DNA from: Microvelia longipes
Lineage: Eukaryota; Arthropoda; Insecta; Hemiptera; Veliidae
Reading direction: 5' to 3'
Length of the DNA: 64,000 bases
Assembly (NCBI GenBank): GCA_018340805.1
Contig: JACMZG010000008.1
Location: 61,892,564-61,956,563, forward strand
Every line of letters starts with the position of its first letter. The stretch's first letter is position 1. The position numbers and the translations under genes were made by a program. Positions 1-12,500 of this stretch are shown here, in pieces. The notes beneath the pieces were generated by a model. The model made no database searches. It had not been told where the DNA came from and worked only from the letters and a program-made list of their open reading frames with translations.

Positions 1-413
1 CAAGCATAATAGGTTTGTTAGATTTTTTGGGGACTCAACTATCTCAAACACACAGCTAATAGGAAACTAATAAGTTTAGAAGCTTGAGAAAACCTATAAG
101 CATTACTAGAATAAGAATGAAATCAAATATTATAAAAATATTAATGAAAAAGGGAAATAAAGTCGAGTTAGTAATTAAACATCATGATGTTTCCAGCTCT
201 GATGGAAATCTAAAAGCTTATCCATTAAGTAAATAAACAAACCTCTGTACATGGGGTCAACTGTATCTATTTTTTCACCTTAATATGTCTATTAGTGGTT
301 TATGTTTGCTTAAAACCAACTTGATGTCTTATTTGTAGCATTAGGTTGTTGTCTTATCTGATCTAGCAATCAATTGGATTTAGCAATAATTAAAATGTAT
401 ACTCGTTTTTCAG
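1..413 (+). other. UCK intron (partial)
   Basis: AT-rich intron sequence upstream of the exon at 414, ending in a normal pyrimidine tract and CAG. I see nothing else in it. Confidence 0.7.
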
Positions 414-462
414 ACCAAGAAGCACGCTGATGTTATTATACCTAGAGGAGCAGACAACATTG
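414..462 (+). CDS. UCK: Uridine-cytidine kinase, internal coding exon
   Basis: This 49 bp exon encodes TKKHADVIIPRGADNI plus the first base (G) of a split codon. The stretch matches the very conserved motif near residue 200 of the ~260-residue animal uridine-cytidine kinases, where TKKYADVIIPRGADN leads into VAINLIVQHI. The enzyme phosphorylates uridine and cytidine to UMP and CMP in cytosolic pyrimidine salvage. It is preceded by a pyrimidine-rich acceptor ending TTTTTCAG and followed by a strong donor, GTGAGT. The exon starts in phase 0 and ends in phase 1. Earlier exons, with the P-loop and lid, lie upstream of the window. Two downstream exons (7507 and 16058) both complete the split codon to valine. 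Confidence 0.88.
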
Positions 463-1499
463 GTGAGTTTTGTTCCTTTTGCTACCGTTATTATTTTTAT
501 TTATGAGAGGGATGAAGAAATTTTCTTGTACGAATTCAAATTAATTTACTAGTTAGTTCAATTCTTTGTTACCAAATTAAAAAGTTTGTTGCTCTGATGG
601 TTTGATATTAAACAATTAAATGAGCAAACAAATTAACTAATTACTTTACCTTGAAATTTGATAAATTTGAATCGTGAATAGGTTTTAATAACTTTTTTAA
701 ATAGATATTACATATCTATTTTTTCAGGTAAGTTGATTTTATAATTTTCATAAAACTAATTACTTTAGTTTTAATTTATAAATTGAAATTAATTTTTTTT
801 TACTGACTAGATAATGCTCACTAGGAATGTTGAATCAAGCAACTGTCTATATGTAATTCTTGCTTAAATTGTTCCCACTTTTCTTGATAATGTACTTTAT
901 TTTTGCATTAATTAGCTCTTACTAAGGTTATTTCACTTCTTTAACACTCTTATAAATTACAAGCATTAGTTTTTCATAGAATCTTTTTATAATTTAATCA
1001 AGAAGTAATTTATGGTTTGTAGTTGATTGGTTTGTAGCAACCAAGACAACACTAGCTAGAGTTAATTTTTTAAATTAATGCCTTTAAGGGTGGAGAATTT
1101 ATTTGATCTAGGTATATAGAGCTTTATTTAATTTTGTAGCTTTTGTTGCATTGCTTGTCAAAACATTGGTGCTAAAACCATTTTTTTACAATATCTTATT
1201 GATTATTCTATTTTTAAATTGAGCTCATAATGGTGTTAAGTAAAAGTTAAAATTCAAAAGTAAGTCTCCTGAATTTTATCAAGGAAATGAAGAATATGTT
1301 TTTAGCCATACTTTTTACTTCTATTTAGCTTTGGAAATTATATTTAGTTTTATGTATTTTTTAGATCCAAAATAATTTTAATTAAATATGAACAAAAGGT
1401 AAAACACATAAAAGTTTAATTGATGATGACACAAAATCAGTTGGGTTTATTTTTATTAATGTATTTTTTTTAATAAAAGATCTTGAATGATTTGAAAAC

Positions 1500-1619
1500 T
1501 ACACTGGAAATAGGGCACTAATGAGACACCAGGTAATCTTAATTATAATTATAATTATGGTGTCTCATAATAGTACCCTATTATGATTGGTGTCTCATTA
1601 GTTCCCAATGTCTAGTGTA
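1500..1619. mobile_element. Palindromic MITE, copy 1 of a tandem pair
   Basis: The ends read TACACTGGAAAT...GGGCACTAATGAGACACCA and, inverted, TGGTGTCTCATTAGTTCCCA...CTAGTGTA, so the unit folds on itself. Taking TA as the duplicated target gives inverted ends starting CACT, as in Tc1/mariner-type MITEs. No coding sequence. Confidence 0.6.
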
Positions 1620-1668
1620 ATATGTAATCATGGGGACCATATAATAGAACATATAATGATTTGAATAC

Positions 1669-1810
1669 TACTCTGGAAATTGGGCACTAATGAGACGCCA
1701 GGTAGTCTTGAGGTAAGATAACAGGTAGTCTTAATTATAATTATAATTATGGTGTCTCATAATAGTAGCCAATTATAATTGGTGTTCATTAGTTCTCAAT
1801 GTCTAGTGTA
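1669..1810. mobile_element. Palindromic MITE, copy 2 of a tandem pair
   Basis: A second copy of the unit at 1500-1619, slightly longer through a short internal duplication of CAGGTAGTCTT. About 50 bp of flank (ATATGTAATCATGGG through TTGAATACT) is repeated after both copies. The pair therefore arose by tandem duplication of MITE plus flank, not by two insertions. Confidence 0.6.
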
Positions 1811-2079
1811 ATATGTAATCATGGGTACCATATAATAGAACATATAATGATTTGAATACTATAATAAATATAAGTTGTTATATTTTGTTTAAACCATAAA
1901 ATTTATTCATATTTTATTACTGGAATTAATAAACTCATCTTGTTTATGGCTAATGTGGGATAGGATTAATTAATGCTTATTTAAAATAAATTTTAGAGAA
2001 TTTTATTTGAAAAAAAAATTGTTAATGAATGGCTTGTGTACACAGGAGTGGGTCCGGGACGGTTTCCCAAATTTGTTTC

Positions 2080-2560
2080 AGAGGTTTCTGATCACGAAAA
2101 AATAGGTTTTAATAAACTTATATATATGTGTGTGTTGTGTGTGTGATGCTATCTTTCGAGTAAAATTATGCTTTTAAATCAACCTTAGGGGGGGGGACAT
2201 GAACCAGGTATTTATGATCATTATTTATTTTATTGATCATTAAAACGGTCTGAGTCTTCAAAATTTTCAAAAATGGCAAAATTAGGAGTTAAAACTTATG
2301 CCAGGATAATTTGTCATCTATTTTTTTGGGCTCTGAATCAAATGAAATAGGTCAGGAGTCGATTCAAACACCTTAAGTCACCATTAAATCAAAAAAACAA
2401 TGGTAAATAACTGGAAACCAAAGTTACGGCTGGTAAACAACACATTTTGAGTGAGGTGTCGTTTTCAATATTCTTTGGGGTCTGAATAAAAAAAAAGGTC
2501 TGGAATTGATATTACCACTTAAAGTATGCATAGCCAGGGTTTGCAGGTTTTATTTATTCA
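2080..2560 (+). repeat. Diverged copy of a dispersed repeat with ~148 bp internal periodicity
   Basis: It begins TTTCAGAGGTTTCTGATCACG and continues through a motif like CTATCTTTCGAG, a run of G and ATGAACCAGG, then periodic units containing GGGCTCTGAATCAAATGAAA near 2330 and 2475. The same order of motifs is found, better preserved, at 61955-62850. Confidence 0.6.
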
Positions 2561-2605
2561 GGTATCCTTATATTTACAGTATTTAAGTTTATTACTTCAA
2601 AATAT

Positions 2606-2962
2606 TTCTGGTGGGAAGGTCAGCGAGCCGAGCACTGATCACATTTTCTTTGAAATGCATGCTTTCTTGCTTAAGTTTTCAATGTATGCTTTATAACCAA
2701 AGAAGTATTGTCACAACTTGTTATTTAATTTTATTAAATTATTCAAGGCAAATAGGCTAAAATTTAGCATAAACTGAGCTTCAAGAGGATGCTAATAATG
2801 CTGTGGTGTGCCATACATTGTACAGAGTAAAAATATGCTCATTTTATTTGAAAAATTAAAAAAAAAGTTGTGATGCTACTGAGCAGGTTACTTATACCGG
2901 AAACAAGAAAGCACCCATTTCAAAGAATATTTTCTTAGTTTGAGGACCTCCACGCCATTCCA
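2606..2962. repeat. Fold-back repeat of the GGTCCGC family
   Basis: The left part, TTCTTTGAAATGCATGCTTTC, is answered by an inverted GAAAGCACCCATTTCAAAGAA about 280 bp later, with GGAAGGTCAGCGAGCC and GGACCTCCACGCCA at the outer ends. This is a degenerate member of the family better seen at 52675-53238 and 63183-63655. Confidence 0.5.
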
Positions 2963-3378
2963 AGTTAAAATCATTTTATTAACTCTAATTAATACTAGGA
3001 AATATTAAAATATTTCTTGTGTTATTGGGTATAGTAATTTTATAAGCTTAGTGTTCTCAGTCTATTAAAATATTATGCTCACTTATTGATATATCTAGAA
3101 CCAAGTACTATTATTTTAACTTTTTGGCTGATTATTCTGGTGTATCACAATTGTTTCTTTTAATATGTTTTGAGCAAATTTTAACCAGAAAGTTACGCTT
3201 ATGAGGTTGTTAAGATGACAAAAGCGGTTTGGGGGAGGTCAATTCCATCTGGCTTCTTGATTTTAAAATTAGAGAGAGTGTATGATTATTAAAATCCCTG
3301 TTTCACAGCTTATGTTTTAAGACTTATTCTTAGCTATGCATGCATAAATTACGCTTATGTATGCAAACACACATACAA

Positions 3379-3420
3379 TACATATATACATACATATATA
3401 ATATATATATATATATATTA

Positions 3421-3482
<62 letters not shown>

Positions 3483-3484
3483 TA
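3379..3484. repeat. (AT)n microsatellite
   Basis: An almost pure alternating AT tract that directly abuts the left end of the 3.3 kb transposon. The tract resumes after the element's right end at 6795. Confidence 0.9.
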
Positions 3485-6400
3485 TTAGGGTGGCCCTTAG
3501 CTATAGGGGTGAAAAAAAAATGTTAAAATGTTGTGCTCCCAACCCCTAATTTTGTTCGAATATATGAAAAAAAAAATTCCATAAAAATTTTAGCCCGATC
3601 GGAGGTGATTAACAGTGCCGCCGGGCTTTGAAGTTTTACAGGAGTCAAAATTCGTCAAAATTGTGATTTTCGTGACAAATTTTTTTTTTCTGTGATTTTT
3701 ACATTATTTTCTAATTAAACACAATACTTAATCCACTAATTAGACACTATGAACTTATCATTATGACCTGAAATCATCTTAGTTGTACTTAATCTGACAT
3801 TTAAGGTGGACATATACATTTTTTCTGAATTTTTTTAAAAAACATTTTTTTTTTTTTCTATTACTGCAAAGTATATTCATATAATATGTTTTTTGTATCA
3901 ATTCATTGACATATTATGTTCTTGTATACTGTTTTCTATAATTTAAGACCAATAATTGGTTATTTATACCAAATTAGCAGACTAATGTGAAAACATACAA
4001 AACACTGTCATCCTATCTCGCAGTAGGTGAAAGCTAAGTAATGAGTATAATAGTCCAATTCAGTTTTCAAGAATTTTCAATTTTTTTTTTGGTTTAAATT
4101 TATTTTCAAACAAGCCATTATTGTGACATCTGAAACATAGTGTGTTACCCCCCTTTGCTTGACCCCCCCCCCTCTTCCCTTACCAAATTTATTAACCATT
4201 AACAAATGGTTATTATTTTTTTTTTTGTACAGCATTGCAAATTTTTAAATCTATAGCCTCGTTATTGACTATGATAAAGTGCAAAGTTAGACATTGGGGC
4301 CTTACTCGCACTTGTGTCACCATACCACGCTCTTAAATACACTCAAATAAGAAAAATGTTAAATTTTCTCATCGAGATTTTTCTTTGGTAGACAACTTGA
4401 ACTCACTTCTAAATAAATAATTTTTAAACAGTAGATCGCCTTCGACATCCATCTTATATGGCTAATAGCACCTGGCTTCCTAAATAACACTCCTCGAGGC
4501 AGGGTCTCTCCTAGAAAAATCACTGCCAGCTCCATTAGCTCCCTGTAATCTTCTCTTTATTGTTTTTCTTTTAAACTTTTTACGAAGAAGTCAAGCATAT
4601 CTCTTCTTAAACTTCTGGGACATCCTCCTTCAATACCAAAAAGACTATTTTTTTGGGTCTATCTGACCCATGAGTTTCTGAACCTAGAAAACAGTGGAGC
4701 ATCTGGCCCAAAAGTCAGTCCACCAATTCATTGATTACACCCTTTAACACCACTTCAAATATATGGTGTCTACAAGGCAAGGTATAGAAAATCCTTTTCT
4801 AAGAGGTTCTCAATATTTCTGCAAGCTCCATTGTCTTACCGGTGTTCGATGCCGTGGTGTCGATGTTAAAACACATCGCTTGGACTGAATCAAGAAGGTC
4901 CTCATTCTTCAGACATTTATAGATGCTGCGGCTTATTCTGCTCCAGTAGCCTGTGGTATGCTCGGAGCTCCTATCAACTTGTCTTTTACGCCATATGAAA
5001 TAAGAACTGCCAAACTCTCTATCTTATTGTCTTTTGTAATATTAGGAAGAAGCTTCCCATCCCAATGCACAACAGCACACTGATTTTCTATCAATACTAA
5101 AGGTTTTTAACATTTCCTTGTATCTAGAATCCTTAACTGGATCGTTTACGGCTTATTGAATTTCTGTTAATTACCAAGTCCTTTGCATCATGGCCTAACG
5201 CTTCTGCTGTGGTAACTAATACATGAACAGCAATCTCTGTCCCTAACTTTGCACCTATCTAACGTTGGTGCTAGGCGATCATTAAAAAAATCACAGTTTC
5301 TCTAAAAACCCAACGACAAAGAAAAAATTACATCAGAGACAAGCTCATCTGAAACTCCCTCACTGTTTCTCTGTGCTACTACTGCTTCTGGTGCTTGGTA
5401 GCAATTCCGCAAACAAAACTAGATCGATCAATATCCTCCAAACATCGAGTTTTCCAACGGACCCTTTCCTCTTCCGCTCTGCAGTTCTTTATTCTGCCCT
5501 GTGTAAATGTATGTCAACTCCCAGCATAACACCAGGTCGCCCCTTCATTCTTTGCATCCACAAAAAATCTATGTCCTCCTGGATTTTCTTTGATTTTCGG
5601 CGTCACTCTGGGCAATATCATATAAATCATCCAGCCTGACTGTAAAAGCAAAACAACTACTGATAGCAAACTCAGTCGTTTTAGAAGAATTTTCTGAAGA
5701 CAACAAAACAATGGTTAGAACGAAGAACTCTTTCACTTGTCATTTTATAACTTAAACAAACAACTTAAACCAAACACTTGATTTAAAAAAGAAATTAAAA
5801 TATTTGCTGGTAACAGTTTGTTGTCTGATCTAAGACTGGAACTTTTTTTAAGTAAGTCAAAGGGATTAAAACGACTCATTCATAGTACCCTTGCTTAGAT
5901 CACTTCCATCTTGCATGTTATTTTCCTTGACTCATCTTTAATCCTTAAGTGGACACTAGGGTTATTTTACCTGAAAGTATTTTGGTAAACAAGTTTGTGT
6001 CAATTACTAATGTATTAATAACTCTATTCAAAGTTATAACCTATCTTGCTTTTCTTTATTCTATTCATTTTTTGTGAAAATTGTATAAAATTTTATATTT
6101 CATAATAGGGAAGAGGGGGGAAGGTCAAGCAAAAAAGGGGGGGGGTAACACACTAAGTTTTAGATGTCACAATAATGGCTTGTTTGAAAATAAATTTAAA
6201 CCAAAAAAAATTGAAATTCTTGAAACTGAATTGGACTATATACTCATTACTTAGCTTTCACCTACTGCGAGATAGGATGACAGTGTTTGTATGGTTACAC
6301 ATTAGGTCTTGCTTATTTGGTATAAATAACCAATTATTGGTCTTAAATTATAGAAAACAGTATACAAGAACATAATATGCCAATGAATTGATAACAAAAA

Positions 6401-6794
6401 ATCATATTATATGAGTTATACTTTACAGTGTAGAGAAAAAAAATGTTTTTTAAAAAAAATTCAGAAAAAATGTATATGTCCACCATTTAAATCACATTAA
6501 GTACAAACTAAGATGATTTCAGGTCATAATGATAAGTTCATAGTGTCTAATTAGTGGATTAAGTATTGTGTTAATTAGAAATAATGTAAAAAATAACAGA
6601 AAAAAAATTGTCACGAAAAATCACAATTTTGAACGAATTTTGACTCCTGTAAAACTTCAAAGGCCCGGCGGCACCTGTTAATCACCTCCGATCGGGCTAA
6701 AATTTTTATGGAATTTTTTTTTTTCATATATTCGAACAAAATTAGGGGTTGGGAGCAAAGAAAAAAGAAAGTTCATTTTTAAGGGCCACCCTAA
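3485..6794. mobile_element. 3.3 kb DNA transposon with ~690 bp terminal inverted repeats
   Basis: The ends are TTAGGGTGGCCCTTA and TAAGGGCCACCCTAA, inside an (AT)n tract that fits a TA target duplication. Left arm 3485-4182 and right arm 6108-6794 are inverted copies. Both carry TTTGTTCGAATATATG, the AGCCCGATCGGAGGTGATTA block and a C/G homopolymer block next to AGTGTGTTA. The middle holds a minus-strand transposase relic. The superfamily is not determined from sequence alone. It sits wholly within the UCK intron. Confidence 0.8.
4380..5711 (-). pseudogene. Transposase relic of the 3.3 kb element
   Basis: No intact frame remains. On the minus strand, pieces in mostly one frame read, in order, a stretch with PRVTPK, then LGHDAKDLVINR, then CCCALGWE, VDRSSEHTTGYWSR, YKCLKNEDLLDSVQ, MCFNIDTTASNTG, CRHHIFEVVLKGV and a late ARWMSK-like block read here as IRWMSKAIYCLK. 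This order, with D-T-x-x-S-N-T-G followed by C-R-H-H, is that of an RNase-H-fold transposase family common in insects and cnidarians and is reminiscent of hAT proteins. Many stop codons and frameshifts interrupt it, so it is dead. Confidence 0.65.
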
Positions 6795-6829
6795 TATATA
6801 TATATATATAAAGTTTGTGTTTAAAGTGT

Positions 6830-7500
6830 TCATGAGTCTTAATTTTCTCTTGACTCATTGCATTTTTCTTTTTAAAAAGTTTATTTAATTTCTTACTTTA
6901 TAACTGCTGTCAAAAAGTTAAAATACCAGTGCTATTATTATTTTTTATTATATTTATTACTATTATTTATTAATAATTTAGTTTATTTAGGCTTTTTACG
7001 TAAGTAGTTCCTTAAATGCTTTTAGTATATTGTATATATTTTGAAACACAAATTTATTAATTTTTTTAATTCAGTGAATTTATTTGATTTATTTATATTC
7101 CTGAAACGTTTTGGAAGTTAAAATCTTAAAATACTGAAGACTTCCGAATTTGGTCTTAAAAATCTTTTTCAGAATTTTTAACCTTTCTTAGCACCGCAGA
7201 ATAAGATAATATGGTGTCGGTTATTCACCTCACTCCTATTTGTATCTATTTTTTATTTATTTGACATCTTTTATTAGTTTTGGTGCGAAACTTGAGAAAA
7301 TCAAAAAACAAGATCCTATTTGTAAACAGTGTTTAAGTTGCGGAAATGCGGTCAGTTTTATATTTTATTTTTATTTGAAGTTATTGTTTTGTTTTCCTAT
7401 ATCTTTATTATAATTGTTTAATTTATTTGTGGTATAAATGTCAATTTTTTAAAAAAATTTTTGTGAAGTTTTTTTTTTGTACTAATTGTGATTTATTTGA
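6830..7500. other. AT-rich intron sequence
   Basis: No repeat boundary or coding signal seen on either strand. Confidence 0.5.
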
Positions 7501-7506
7501 TTTCAG

Positions 7507-7619
7507 TCGCTATAGATTTAATTGTTCATCATATTTGGGATATTCTTTACTCTCATAATAATGTATCAGACGACAATGGTTCAGTGGTGAGGCCCCGCTA
7601 CTTATCAGATGCCAGCTAA
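7507..7619 (+). CDS. UCK: Uridine-cytidine kinase, terminal coding exon A (proximal)
   Basis: After an acceptor ending TTTGATTTCAG, this exon supplies TC to complete GTC (valine) from the exon at 414-462. It then encodes AIDLIVHHIWDIL and a hydrophilic tail ending in YLSDAS and TAA. The first 14 residues match the family's VAINLIVQHIQDIL helix. Including the split valine it contributes 37 residues, close to the tail length of vertebrate UCK1/2. The intron before it is about 7 kb and contains a 3.3 kb DNA transposon. A homologous terminal exon lies 8.4 kb downstream, so this is one of two alternative last exons, or one of them is inactive. Confidence 0.87.
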
Positions 7620-9420
7620 CATCAGGTTACTGATTATCAAAGATTTCTTCATTAGCAAGTCATGTATTAAAGCTGAGGAGTCTCTATCTACCAATCCATT
7701 TATCACTCTTGTCTTTTTAGGTGTATTTAATCTCTTATCTAATTTGTGAGCAATCAACTCTGTTTCATCCTAAGATTTTAAATGTTACTTTTAATTTTTA
7801 AATGTGATGAGAAATTAAATTCCTTGAAGTTAAGAAAATTTAATATATTTTCAATATATAGTATTTTTAATACATTGCTTAATCAAATGCAATATATATT
7901 TTTTAAAAGAACATTCTCAATAGTATTCAAGTAAAGATATTAAGTCCATTATTGTGTGAAAAGTGTATCAAAATATTGTCAAAGAATTTCAATGTTGTTT
8001 TTTAATGAAGTATGGATATTTAAGTATTAATTTTACTTTAAAAATGTACAGTGACCTCTTGGTTTAATAATAAATTGATCTAGGAAGAATAGATTCGAGT
8101 AATGGAAACTCTTTTAGTTTAAGCTTTTTGAGGATTTGAAATATGCTTATTAATAATATAGAAGTTAGAAAAGCCTGTAAAGAACCATGTTTTTCAATCA
8201 TGTTTATTAGCCCAAATTTGTTATTTTAAAAACTCAAAACATTGTTTGAAAGAACTAATTATTTTGAAAACTTATCAAATATAGTTTTTTTTCCTTACAT
8301 CAGATTAAGGAAAGGAGCCTATCATATCTTCCCAATGTTCAAAACTTGCAAAAAAACACCACCCTACTCTCAAAGACTACACCGACCTGTTCTCGACAGG
8401 AAAATCTTGAACTACTCAAAATACACCACTGGACCCTTCTTATCACCTGGTTATAAACATACCTCGCTAAATTTTATTTTTCCTTTATTTTGTAGTTGTT
8501 AATTGTACATGTTAAATGTTATTCTTACTTCTTTAGAAAGTTTCAAGTTATAAAACTTAAATAAATGCAAAAAAAAAGTAGGTTGGCTTTAAGCATGTAG
8601 ACATTAGAAGTGCAAAAGACACACTTCATGGGGTAATGTAATATTTTTTGAGTTTAATGTTGTCGGACTTTTTATTTTCTTGAAAAACCCATGGTGACAA
8701 GATTTTGGCTCTATGCCCTCCTGTTGCAGAACCTATTTTTCTTAGTTTAATTTATCAATTAATTCTATCTAAACAGTTCATTTTAGCTACTTGGTTTCAA
8801 TATGGAAGACGATAATTATTTATGTATAATCTTAAAATTTATTTTAGATAATAGCACTGTCTGTTACTTTCATTTATAAAATCTAATACATTATCATACA
8901 TAAAATGTTGTAGTCCAGCCTTTCAATCTTTTACTTAAATTGAATCTCCATACTGTTCTAATTTCTATTTAATATATATTTTAGATAGCATTTCTTATTA
9001 TAGAAAATAATCCTCTTGGAAATTTGAGAGACATTTTAGTAAATTGTAAGGAAAATATTTACGTCTTTTTATTATTCTTACTGAGTTTTTCATTTTAATT
9101 TATTCTACTAATATCACTTTGCATACCTATGAGAGTATAACTTAAACCTTTACCTAATAATCTATAACTTGTATGTGTATAAATGATTTATAAGCACAAA
9201 TGGTATGTAAATGCATATTTTCTTTGTTAATGCTAATTTTAATTTTAGTCAGTATCCTGGGATCTTACAACTACAGTTGCTTCAAATGTTAATTCTAGTC
9301 TACCTTTAATTATTATGTGAAAACAGGTTTTTTATTTTAATTTTCCTCATTTATACCATAAGATATATGGGAAAAGTATTGTGATATATATGTCAATTGA
9401 CAAATTCAGAACTAATGCTG
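7620..9420. other. Putative 3' UTR of UCK exon A and following AT-rich sequence
   Basis: The first ~0.95 kb may be 3' UTR up to the AATAAA at 8560. Beyond that I see only AT-rich sequence with no coding support. Confidence 0.4.
8560..8565 (+). promoter_or_regulatory. Possible polyadenylation signal for UCK exon A
   Basis: AATAAA is followed after a few bases by a run of A. It lies about 940 bp past the stop codon of terminal exon A. Another AATAAA occurs near 8068. In AT-rich DNA such hexamers are common, so the choice is tentative. Confidence 0.3.
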
Positions 9421-9429
9421 ATAATAAAT

Positions 9430-9515
9430 TTACACCTGTGTGGAGGGGGAGGGGCATCAAACCCCTTAAAAGGTTAAACTTGGTGTTGAACCCCCTGCCA
9501 AACCCTGAGTCTGAA
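9430..9515 (-). repeat. Fragment of the GC-rich GGTTCAAC repeat
   Basis: GTTGAACCCCCTGCCAAACCC is the reverse complement of a stretch inside the fold-back repeat at 52830-52860. The patch is GC-rich against AT-rich flanks, so it is a piece of the same dispersed repeat. Confidence 0.45.
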
Positions 9516-9519
9516 CTAA

Positions 9520-12500
9520 GTATATGTCTTGCATTATATTTCAATTTTTATTTACCATTTAATTTATTTGTAGCAGCCCCAAGAAAGAATTAGTTTTGCT
9601 TGATTAAACATTTTTTTATTATAATATGTTTCTATGATTTTGCTATTAATGATTTTATTTGAAATATATAAGTAGTGTTTATGTCTAAAAAGTATAAAAA
9701 CTTAAGTATTATTTTAGCACATTTTTTAATCTTGTCTTGCATTATTTTTGTTTACTAGTACATTTTGGTGGGAACCTAAACTATTTATTAAACACCAACA
9801 CAAGGTCTGTTAGTGTCATATCTATTTAAATGCACATTTTGAAGTTTGATTTAGTGCTAATGAATTCATATTGTTTTGCCTACTAATAGATTTGATCATT
9901 ACTCTTACCTCTCTGCGACCCTTAAATGTGTTACGAGTTGGAGGTAAGCATAGTAAGGGGGGGGGGTTAACTATATAAATCTTAAAAATTGTTGTCACTT
10001 ATTTAATCTGTTTTATCACTTGCATTGAAATTATGTGTATTTGGATAATTTTCCCACATGACTGGTTATACTGATAAAACTTATTGATAAAATATTCTAG
10101 ACATGTTTTATTGGTTTAAAACTAAGTGATTTCATCTTAATAAAACATTCAATAAAAGTGATGCATATTGAGTTTGTTGAAGTTGATCCAAAACATTATC
10201 TACATTTTTAGACCTGGTTTGCTTTTAGTATAAAATATTGGGTCCTGTTGCATAAGATTGACAAGTTATTTTGGGGGTGGGGTGTTTACACAGCTGTAGT
10301 TATTTCTTGAAGTTGGCAATACTAACTAGTGAAAAGACCGTAATAATCATGGAATTTCACTGGTAGTCTTAAGTGGGGGTACCACCTCATAAACAAAAGA
10401 TTTTTTTATTTTCACACCCTGATGTAGTTGGCATCCTAGCCTGCCAACTACTACTATTAGGATAGGCAAGAAATAAGGAATTTCCACTTTCTGCTGTTTT
10501 GATTTAGGTAGAAATATAATGTATTTTTAAGAACATAATTACATAAAAATTGCGAATTTATTTAATTTCTCCTCCACTAAACAAATGTTATACTCATTGC
10601 TAAACATGCTGTTTTTAACGTTTTAAATTTAGGCTCGCAATAGCTATAATAATTTTACAATAATCTCTATTATAATTTTTGCAGTTCTTTCATAATTACT
10701 TGTACAACAACCAATTTCTTCCATAGCCTTCATTTTTTTTATTTCATAAATAAAATATGGAGAGGAGAACTGATAAATCGTACTACTGACACATAGACTC
10801 ACTGTAATTAATATTTCGACTCCCATGTTTTGGCCTTTTTAGTAATGACAGGAAGTAGATGTTTATGTTTACCAATAAAACTTAGTTGATAATTTCTTGA
10901 TTCATTCACGCACTTACAAACAATCATATAAGCGAATTTATCATGAAAATCACACTTATGAGTTTGTTCAGATGACAGAATTTTCTTTAGAAATCCCCAA
11001 AAAGGATATTAAAACTGATAACTGTTTAAAAGAACCAAGAAAACAGTCCCTCCCCAAAAACATTAATTTACTAATGTTTTATATTTATTAATGGCCATTA
11101 TCACAGGATAACTGTTATTATAACTATTATTTATAATAGCGTTAACCCTGCTCTATGCTTCTTTAGTTAAGGAAAACTGTCAGTAATTTAGGGGAAAGCT
11201 GATTTAGTTGCCATTTGCACATTTTAATAATTTCTTTGATGCATTAACTCTAGATAATTTGTATACATGTATTTAAATGTCACTAGTCATTAATAAATGT
11301 ATTGTAATGTGATGTTATGTGTTACTCAAAAATTCAAATGAACAAAAAATATAATACAATAATGAAATATATAGCTATTATTTATTTAAAGGATTGAAAT
11401 TAGTATAACACAAGGCTGCCAAATATGACCGCCTGTATTTCTAGGCCTTTATGAACATTGAATTGTAGTTTTCGTTTCTTTAATGACTGTTTATTTTTTG
11501 TAAACATGTTAGCTTAAACAGCCAAATTGTATGCTCTAATAATTTAAAGCTTATAGGTAGGCAAGTCTTGTTCCATAATTGGCAGCTTGTTTTCTGTTGC
11601 GTAAAAACGATAATAGTTACTGACCAAATTGCCAGCGTAATTATTTTAGTCTGTGGTGGCAGTTAAATAGCAAGCTTAATTGCTGTAAATCTTTGAATTA
11701 GGTAATGTCTCAGTAACTTGTAGGTTTTGTTCTTTTGTTTACTGTCAAAACTCACAGACCAGGTGTTTTAAATTCTTCCAAAATGTCTTTTCTTCTTCAT
11801 GTACTCCTGCTAATAAATGTTTTTAATCTGTAAATTCTTTTGTTTAACATCTTTATTTTTTTTCTCCCCTTTACAGTGCATTTTTGCACAACTGAAGTTT
11901 CAATGAACTGATGGTCAATGAGGTGGGGGATAAATGGGTGGACATTTTTTTTTGAGGGGGCACTCTGCAAATCCATCTTCAAACTGTATTTTATAAATGT
12001 ACTTTAATTTGTTTTTCATTAATATCTTTTATATCCGGCCCCACACACCTTTATATTATATCTATTATAATACTTATAATTAATATTTATTATTATAATA
12101 TACTATTATAATACATATATACTTATGATAATATATATAATTATATCTTAATCTCTCACTTTGTTAAATCATTTTTATCACGGACATATGAATCGTCATC
12201 CCCACCAACTTCAGCACTCCTCTATTATTTATATTTATAGATAATTATATCTATTATTATTTTATATTATTAATATTTATTATAATATATTTTATACTTA
12301 TATCTATATGATCGAATTCAACATTATATATGTTGTGTTGTGTGTATGTAATGAGCATGCCAAGCTGGTTAAGCCAACCAAGGTGGCGGTAGCCATAGAG
12401 CAAAGCCACCAAGCATTCAATAATGGCTGTTGCTGCTCCTATGTAAGCCGCCCCATTCTACCGTCAGCCTGCCCATGCTTTTCCAACAACAACACTGTTT

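Larger units (their letters stand above)
463..7506 (+). other. UCK intron between the shared exon and terminal exon A
   Basis: A 7 kb intron bounded by GTGAGT and TTTCAG. It holds a tandem pair of small fold-back elements (1500-1810), a dispersed repeat (2080-2560), a fold-back SINE-like unit (2606-2962), an (AT)n tract and a 3.3 kb DNA transposon (3485-6794). The rest (463-1499, 1860-2040, 6830-7500) is featureless AT-rich sequence. Confidence 0.7.

Noticed and set aside
5373..5639. 88-codon plus-strand frame in the 3.3 kb transposon
   Set aside because: It is the antisense shadow of the transposase relic on the other strand.
10897..11091. 64-codon plus-strand frame
   Set aside because: It overlaps a dispersed repeat word (GCGAATTTATCATGAAAATC) that recurs at 23385, 48330 and 57400, and has no protein signature.
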